NCBI GenBank assembly: GCA_036005525.1
Contig: DASYQM010000397.1
Coordinates: 1 to 10,068 of the forward strand
DNA: 10,068 nucleotides
Direction: 5' to 3'
DNA from: UBA9676 sp036005525
GTDB taxonomy: Bacteria; Actinomycetota; Actinomycetes; Streptosporangiales; Streptosporangiaceae
How positions within the stretch are numbered: the stretch's first letter is position 1; each line of letters begins with the position of its first letter. This document shows, piece by piece, positions 5,626 through 10,068 of the stretch. The notes under the pieces were generated by a model that made no database searches, was not told where the DNA came from, and saw nothing but the letters and a program-made list of their open reading frames with translations. The translations under genes were made by a program, and so were the position numbers.

Positions 5626-7281
5626 TCACAACTCCGGCACCTCCGCACCTCCGTACAGACCTGCATCCGGCCGCGGACGGTGGCCAGCTTGCCCCACGGC
5701 CCTCTCCTGGTCGTGTCCGAGGATGGACGTCATCGCAACCGGCAGCGCGGCTGAGTCGGCAGGGCCGCTCTCCGCCCGCCATGCGACGAACCCATCGGGG
5801 CGGACTAGGAGCGCGCCCGAGGTCCCGATCCCGTGGGCGGCGGTGGCGGCGGGCTGCAGGTCGGCCCCGAAGCGGTACACGTCAACGGGCACCGAGAGCC
5901 GGGCCGTGGCCGCGACCTGGTCGCCCTCCGGCCCGGTCAGTAGCACGAAACGGCTGCCGTAGAGGTCCAGGGTGGAGATCCTGCGGCCTTGGTGGGTGAC
6001 CTCGACGTGGGGAGCGCAGGTCCCGGGCTGGCCGGTCAGCTCGGTCGGCGGCAGGGGCGCGTCGTCCTGGCCGGCACCGGGTGCCGCCGGGGAGCGGTAC
6101 CGGTATCCGGCCGCTACCGCGCTGTAGAGCAGGATCGGGTCCGCGTCCGCCGGCCCCATGCGGGTGCTGAAGCGCGCCATCGCCTGCCCCATCGTCATTG
6201 CCCCCACCGGCCGGCGCTCTTGCTCGTATGTGTCCAGCAGCGCGGGGCCAGCCTGGCCGCGGATCACCAGCGCCAGCTTCCAGGCCAGGTTGTGCGCGTC
6301 CTGGATCCCAGTGTTGGCGCCCAGCCCGCCGGTGGGGGGCCAGCTGTGGGCCGCGTCCCCGACCAGGAACACCCGGCCCGCGCGGTACGCCCGAGCCAGC
6401 TGGGCACGGATGGGGAATGCCAGCACCTTCATCTCAGTGCCGGGGATCTGGGGCCGGAGCCGCACCTCGACGTCGGGCAGGCCGGCCGCGGCCCGCACCA
6501 GCGATGCCACCCGGGCGTCGTCGAAGTCCTCCGGCGACTCCCGCTCGGCGTCGTAGCCGGTGCCGAAGACCCATCGCCTGCCCTCCTCGTCGTGCGCAAG
6601 CAGGATCGTGTACGGCTGGGGCCGGTCCAGGTAGGCGATGGTTGCCTGTCGGCCGCGCAGGGCCGGGGTGAGGTCGGCGTCGATCATCGCGGTGATGGTG
6701 CTGAACAGGGTGCCGGGGCCGTCCATGGCGATGCCGAGCCGCTGGCGGATCGGGCTGGCGCCGCCGTCGGCGGCGATCAGGTAGCCGGCCCGCACGGTGC
6801 GCTCGGCGCCTGTCCCCCCGTCCCGGATCGTCGCGGTCACGCCGTTCTGGTCGTGCTCGAATGAGGTCAGCTCGCTGGTGAACCGGATGTCCGCGCCCAG
6901 TCGGCGGGCCGCATCGCGCAGCACTACCTCGAGCTTGTCCTGGTCGATCGGCCCGAAGCTGCAGGGGCTAGCTCCGGCCCCGTCGTCCTCCTGGGGCTCG
7001 TCAGGGGCTGAGTACTCGTCGTTCAGGGTCCTGGCCCGCACCGGCACCCAGGCAAAGCCCGGCCCGGCGTACGCCGCAGCCAGGATCGCGGGCTCCACGC
7101 CAGCCTGCCGGTAGACCTCCATGGTGCGAGGCGTGAGCCCACGGGCACGGGGGTGGATGAGCAGGTCGGGGTGACGCTCGACCAGCTGGCAGGAGACGCC
7201 GTGCCGGGCCAGGAACAGTGCGCTGGACAGCCCGCTGGGGCCGGCACCCACGATCAGGACCGGGGTGGTGTCATCGGCCAC
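5626..7281 (-). CDS. Class A FAD-dependent aromatic monooxygenase (hydroxylase)
   Basis: A 551-residue single-component flavin hydroxylase, expected to use FAD, NAD(P)H and O2 to hydroxylate an aromatic or polyketide-like substrate in the cytoplasm. Visible motifs: Rossmann GAGPSGLSSA (12-21) with acidic Glu35 for the FAD ribose, RARGL (45-49), the DG motif AADGGASPIRQ (170-180) and the GD motif VFLVGDAAHSWPPTGGLGAN (304-323). A C-terminal thioredoxin-like domain with LYGSRFVLL and DGFVAWR (496-502) places it near the PgaE/RdmE/TfdB-type enzymes. The start is GTG 7281, supported by GGGAGGA with about five bases between it and the start. Residues after about 522 extend beyond the usual end of the family by roughly 29 residues. 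It is divergent from a MocR regulator, its probable controller. Confidence 0.92.
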   Translation of the reverse strand: MADDTTPVLIVGAGPSGLSSALFLARHGVSCQLVERHPDLLIHPRARGLTPRTMEVYRQAGVEPAILAAAYAGPGFAWVPVRARTLNDEYSAPDEPQEDDGAGASPCSFGPIDQDKLEVVLRDAARRLGADIRFTSELTSFEHDQNGVTATIRDGGTGAERTVRAGYLIAADGGASPIRQRLGIAMDGPGTLFSTITAMIDADLTPALRGRQATIAYLDRPQPYTILLAHDEEGRRWVFGTGYDAERESPEDFDDARVASLVRAAAGLPDVEVRLRPQIPGTEMKVLAFPIRAQLARAYRAGRVFLVGDAAHSWPPTGGLGANTGIQDAHNLAWKLALVIRGQAGPALLDTYEQERRPVGAMTMGQAMARFSTRMGPADADPILLYSAVAAGYRYRSPAAPGAGQDDAPLPPTELTGQPGTCAPHVEVTHQGRRISTLDLYGSRFVLLTGPEGDQVAATARLSVPVDVYRFGADLQPAATAAHGIGTSGALLVRPDGFVAWRAESGPADSAALPVAMTSILGHDQERAVGQAGHRPRPDAGLYGGAEVPEL

Positions 7282-7549
7282 GTGCTTCCTCCCTTACGGT
7301 GGCGGCCAGCCACTCCTGGTAGCGGGGCTTGGCGATGGTGGCGGTCCGGGCAGCAGTCCGTCCAAACGCGAGCAGATGGCAGCATGCTGGCGCGGCTTGC
7401 TGCCGCCGCGTCCCGGCTTACCTCCGCCGCGCCACCGGCCGCTGCGGCCGCCGACGGCAGCACCGACGCTACGAACGGCAGCGGCCGAGTGCCAGAGCCA
7501 ATTCCTGGGGAATGTGACTGGGCCAATTCCGCGCGGTATCGTCGCCCCA
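7282..7549. promoter_or_regulatory. Divergent promoter region between hydroxylase and MocR regulator
   Basis: This 268-bp gap separates two outward-facing starts and must hold promoters for both. The rightward promoter and operator repeat are listed separately. For the leftward gene a weak candidate is TGGCAC (complement of 7489-7494) with TAGCGT (complement of 7466-7471), 17 bases apart; I regard it as a guess. Open frames inside the gap have Ala/Arg-rich, non-protein-like translations. Confidence 0.5.
7497..7530 (+). promoter_or_regulatory. Direct-repeat operator candidate for the MocR regulator
   Basis: GCCAATTCC occurs exactly at 7497-7505 and again at 7522-7530, a 25-base period. The first copy lies upstream of the candidate -35 element and the second in the -35/-10 spacer. 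ATTCC-TGG-GGAAT (7501-7513) adds an inverted repeat over the first copy. MocR/GabR-type proteins are known to bind direct repeats spaced by two to three helical turns near their own promoters; binding here is inferred. Confidence 0.45.
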
Positions 7550-7550
7550 G
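7513..7550 (+). promoter_or_regulatory. Probable promoter giving a leaderless MocR mRNA
   Basis: TGTGAC (7513-7518) and TATCGT (7537-7542) are separated by 18 bases and resemble -35 and -10 elements of a housekeeping actinobacterial promoter. Transcription would begin about seven or eight bases after the -10, at or next to GTG 7550. No ribosome site precedes that GTG, consistent with a leaderless start. Confidence 0.45.
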
Positions 7551-8974
7551 TGGAGGTTCACGTCAGCCTGCTCGGGCGCGCGGATCTGGCGGGCGAGATC
7601 TACCGCCAGCTGCGGGACACGATCCTCACGGGCCGCCTTCGCCCTGGTGACTCGCTGCCGCCCACCCGCGAGCTGGCGCGGCGGCTAAGCGTCGCGCGCG
7701 GCACGGTGGCGGTTGCCTACGACCGGCTCAACGGTGAGGGCTTCGTGACCTCCCAGGCGGGTTCCGGGACGTTCGTCAGCGAGTGGGTGGCTCGCGGGGA
7801 ACGGACGGCGGGCAAGACCGATGGCATGCTGCGCCCGCGGCCGGTCTGGTCGCGGATCCGAGTCTCGACCGCTTTTGCCGCACCGGCCCGCTACGAGTTC
7901 CGCACCGGCCTGCCCGACGCGAGCCGGTTCCCGTTCCAGACTTGGCGCGCCTTGATGTCCCGCGAACTGCGGGCCTCGGCGGTCGGCCGCGGCCAATACG
8001 GTGACCCGGCCGGCCATCCGGCGCTGCGCGAGGCGATCGCCCGCCATGCCGGCGTGTCCCGCGGCGTCGTCGCCCCCGCCGGGAATGTCACTGTCACCAG
8101 CGGTACTCAGCAGGCATTCGACCTGATCGGACGGGTTCTGCTGGCGCCGGGCGATCGGGTCGCGGTCGAGGATCCCGGCTACGCGCCGGCACGGTGGCTG
8201 TTCGACTCCCTCGGCCTCGACGTGGCGGGCGTGCCGGTCGATGACCACGGCCTGGTGGTTGAGGCTCTTCCTGCCGGGGTGCGCCTGGTGTATGTCACCC
8301 CGTCCCACCAGTACCCGCTCGGGGCGGCGATGTCCCTGCCGCGCCGGGTCGCCCTGCTGGAGTGGGCGGACCGGCACGACGCGGCCATCATCGAAGACGA
8401 CTACGACAGCGAGTTCCGCTACGGTGGCCGGCCCATCGAGCCGCTGTTCACCCTGGACACAAGCGGCCGGGTCATCTACGTGGGCTCGTTCTCCAAGTGC
8501 ATGCTGCCAACCCTGCGAGTGGGCTTCGTGATAGCCCCGCCAGCGCTATCCGCGGCGCTGCGCGCCGCAAAATATGTCACGGACTGGCATACCTCGCTCC
8601 CCACCCAGGCCGCGCTGGCCCGTTTCATCGACGACGGCCACCTCGCCCGCCACATCCGCCGGATGCGCGGGATCTACCGGCGCCGCCACGACACGATCGC
8701 CGGCATCCTCGCCGGACAGTTCTCCCGGCACCTGACGACCATTCCCTCCGCAGCCGGCCTGCACCTCAGCGCGCTGGCCCGGACGGCAACGGCCGATAAA
8801 ATGACGAACATCGCCGAGCGGGCGCTGGCGAACGGCGTTGCCGTGCAACCGCTCTCGATGTTCCAGGTCACCCAGCCCGCTCGGGCCGGCCTGGCGCTCG
8901 GCTACGGGGCGATCGAGGCTGACGACATCGACGCCGGGATGATCCTGCTCCTTCAGGTATTCGGGGACAGCTGA
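7550..8974 (+). CDS. MocR/GabR-type transcriptional regulator (GntR wHTH plus class I aminotransferase fold)
   Basis: A 474-residue PLP-dependent regulator. Residues about 10-78 are a GntR winged helix (EIYRQLRDTILTGRLRPGD, LPPTRELARRLSVARGTV, AYDRL, GSGTFV). Residues about 115-474 are a fold-type I aminotransferase domain with GQYGDPAGHPALR (148-160), TSGTQQAFDLI, DPGYAPAR, VTPSHQYPLG, EDDYDSEFRYGG (282-293) and the PLP-binding Lys316 in GSFSKCMLPTLRVGF; Asp283 should contact the PLP ring nitrogen by analogy with GabR. The frame is open upstream, but that part has no similarity, so GTG 7550, just before the winged helix, is preferred. Family members sense PLP or an amino compound and often control the divergent neighbour, here the hydroxylase. 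Confidence 0.93.
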   Translation: MEVHVSLLGRADLAGEIYRQLRDTILTGRLRPGDSLPPTRELARRLSVARGTVAVAYDRLNGEGFVTSQAGSGTFVSEWVARGERTAGKTDGMLRPRPVWSRIRVSTAFAAPARYEFRTGLPDASRFPFQTWRALMSRELRASAVGRGQYGDPAGHPALREAIARHAGVSRGVVAPAGNVTVTSGTQQAFDLIGRVLLAPGDRVAVEDPGYAPARWLFDSLGLDVAGVPVDDHGLVVEALPAGVRLVYVTPSHQYPLGAAMSLPRRVALLEWADRHDAAIIEDDYDSEFRYGGRPIEPLFTLDTSGRVIYVGSFSKCMLPTLRVGFVIAPPALSAALRAAKYVTDWHTSLPTQAALARFIDDGHLARHIRRMRGIYRRRHDTIAGILAGQFSRHLTTIPSAAGLHLSALARTATADKMTNIAERALANGVAVQPLSMFQVTQPARAGLALGYGAIEADDIDAGMILLLQVFGDS

Positions 8975-9689
8975 CCTCCCCGCCCGGTCGCGCTCCCCGG
9001 CGCGACGGCTGGCTGGTGCCCGCACTCCACTTGTGCGGGAAGAACGTGATGATGCCGGTGATCGCGAGGCCAAGGGCGTCCACCGCCGGTTCACCGGCAA
9101 CACCGACGATTTCCCTCGCCGGGCGTACGGATCACATCCGTCTTGGCCATTGCCTCCCAGGCAAATCCGCAGCGACACTCTCGCGAAGATCATCTACGTC
9201 AAGCACTTCCCCCGAGCAAGCGCAGAGTGCCCGGATCTGTGTCACCCAACCTCATCCGGCGCCGAACCTTGATTCTGCGCAGGCGGCTACGTGCGCGCCA
9301 GGAGGAGACCAGCGCCAGTCACGATGTGTGACCAACTTTTAGACGCAGCGTGACGCCAGATCGCCGACTCGGCGCGGCTGAGAACCGCGTCTTCCCGGTG
9401 GATAGCAGCGCGCAGATCCGCTTTTGCGCGCAGTTGCGGCAGGGGCGAAGGCCGGACCAGCATGGCGGCAGGGCCTGGCGGCGCCCGTCGGCAGGTGGTT
9501 GACGGTCGTACCTGGGCCGAGGGGAGGCGGGTGGTTTGCGGTGGGGATTTCCGCGGTCAGGTGCGCCAGCGGTCCCGGGCGGCCCGGGGCGGGCTGGTAG
9601 CGGCACTGCGTGCCGGTGCGGATCGAGGCGTTCAGGTGGGCCCCGGCGATCGCGGCGGGAACGGGAGTGCCGCAACGGGATAGGGGGCC
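8975..9689. other. 715-bp stretch without a confident gene
   Basis: After two stem-loops this region holds only weak coding signals on the minus strand. At about 9150-9000 one frame reads MAKTDVIRTP and another continues REIVGVAGEP, then AVDALGLAITGIITFFPHKW, like a small protein interrupted by a frameshift. At about 9640-9339 a Pro/His-rich open frame (ASIRTGTQCRYQPAPGRPG, TANHPPP, TVNHLPTGAARP) has more than 80 percent G/C at third positions in its upstream half. I recognise neither. GTCAC-N5-GTGAC (9318-9332) is a possible operator-like inverted repeat. Confidence 0.4.
8987..9039 (+). terminator. Tandem stem-loops after the MocR gene
   Basis: Two perfect 7-bp stems follow the regulator stop by 12 and 44 bases: GTCGCGC/GCGCGAC (8987-8993 with 9000-9006, 6-base loop) and CCCGCAC/GTGCGGG (9019-9025 with 9033-9039, 7-base loop). 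Neither has a T-run, which is common for terminators of high-GC actinobacteria. Because they are symmetric they could act on transcripts from either side. Confidence 0.5.
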
Positions 9690-10055
9690 ATGGATACCAA
9701 GGACGTCATACAGCGCTTCTATGACGGGCTGGCACGAAAGGACAGCTCGTGGCAGGACAACCTCGCCGAGAGCGTCGCCTTCGCCGATGCGAGCGGAAAG
9801 CTCGGCGCTCGTGGCCGCGAGGCCTTCATCGGCTCGTTCAGTGGCTTCCTGCGGGCGGTCGACCAGGTGCAACTGAAGCAGCTGATCGTCGAGGGTACGA
9901 ATGCTGCAGCCGTGGTGAGCTATGACTACGTGAACCCGGCCGGCGGTCGCCTTCACCAAGATGACGCGGAGGTCTGGAAAATCGAGAACGGCCAGATCGT
10001 GTCGTTGACGATCTACTTTGACATCACCGAGTTCCGGGGGTTTATGGGCCGCTGA
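9690..10055 (+). CDS. SnoaL/NTF2-like fold protein
   Basis: A 121-residue protein complete within the window. It has the SnoaL-like cone fold pattern: N-terminal helix MDTKDVIQRFYDGLARKD, a second helix with the SVAFAD strand (28-33), GREAFIGSFSGFLRAVD (42-58), then alternating strands ending HQDDAEVWKIENGQIVSLTI (89-108) and YFDITEFRGFMG. Family members are polyketide cyclases, isomerases, hydrolases or simple ligand-binding proteins; the particular reaction cannot be told. ATG 9690 follows a G-run (AGGGGG, 9682-9687) only two bases away, an unusually close ribosome site. It stands alone on the plus strand, 715 bp after the MocR gene, and no operon partner is visible. Confidence 0.85.
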   Translation: MDTKDVIQRFYDGLARKDSSWQDNLAESVAFADASGKLGARGREAFIGSFSGFLRAVDQVQLKQLIVEGTNAAAVVSYDYVNPAGGRLHQDDAEVWKIENGQIVSLTIYFDITEFRGFMGR

Positions 10056-10068
10056 GGCTGCCGTCGTA

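Noticed and set aside
4826..5782. Minus-strand open frame of 318 codons spanning the gene-poor middle
   Set aside because: It crosses the broken membrane protein and the hydroxylase end in wrong frames, and codon-position bias favours the plus strand at 5375-5620.
5989..6864. Plus-strand open frame of 291 codons
   Set aside because: Exactly antisense to the FAD hydroxylase, whose motifs are unambiguous.
7254..7526. Minus-strand 90-codon frame in the divergent promoter region
   Set aside because: Ala/Ser/Pro-rich translation without a ribosome site, overlapping the hydroxylase start in another frame.
1..10068. CRISPR array, tRNA, rRNA, transposase or phage genes
   Set aside because: Looked for regular short repeats, cloverleaf-like sequences and catalytic transposase or integrase motifs on both strands; none found.

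Overview
This is high-GC DNA with strong G/C preference at third codon positions, GTG starts beside ATG, purine-rich ribosome binding sites and one probable leaderless gene. The protein families (a DHA2-type drug exporter, RibD-C/DHFR-like protein, DUF899, DUF2182, MocR regulator, SnoaL-like fold) are common in soil actinobacteria, perhaps a Thermoleophilia/Solirubrobacter-like or streptomycete-like lineage. That assignment is inference; no rRNA, tRNA, CRISPR array, integrase or intact insertion sequence was seen.

Left block (1-5263): every recognisable gene is on the minus strand. In transcription order these are: a broken small membrane-protein gene (about 5263-4900), a DUF2182 membrane protein (4703-4023) preceded in the same frame by an ArsR-like C-terminal fragment, a 36-codon remnant of a second DUF899 gene (3964-3854), an intact DUF899 thioredoxin-like protein (3758-3021), an internally shortened DHFR/RibD-C family protein (2929-2480), a 48-residue ORF overlapping it by ATGA (2483-2337), a 14-TM DHA2 MFS exporter with a cysteine-containing tail (2259-640), and, 15 bp further on, the N-terminal part of a flavin reductase with cNMP-like and glutaredoxin-like domains (624-1, running off the window). 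Exporter and reductase probably form an operon. The block holds four shortened or broken genes, so it looks like an eroding accessory region.

Middle (5264-5625): a stretch with no intact gene. It holds a plus-strand open frame with codon-like composition that I cannot identify, ending at a short sequence resembling a cloning-vector junction.

Right block (5626-8974): a divergent pair. A class A FAD aromatic hydroxylase is read leftward and a MocR/GabR-type (GntR plus aminotransferase fold) regulator is read rightward. The regulator's promoter region carries a 9-bp direct repeat placed for autoregulation, and its GTG start lies where transcription should begin (leaderless). The arrangement suggests that the regulator controls the hydroxylase as well as itself.

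Right end: 8975-9689 lacks a confident gene but has two perfect 7-bp stem-loops just after the regulator and some unassigned open frames. A SnoaL/NTF2-like protein (9690-10055) closes the window.

I found no clearly new multi-gene system. The best leads are the exporter's cysteine tail next to a thiol-type flavin reductase, the leaderless autoregulated MocR promoter, the in-frame shortened DHFR-like gene with its coupled 48-residue ORF, and the ArsR-tail/DUF2182 continuous frame.
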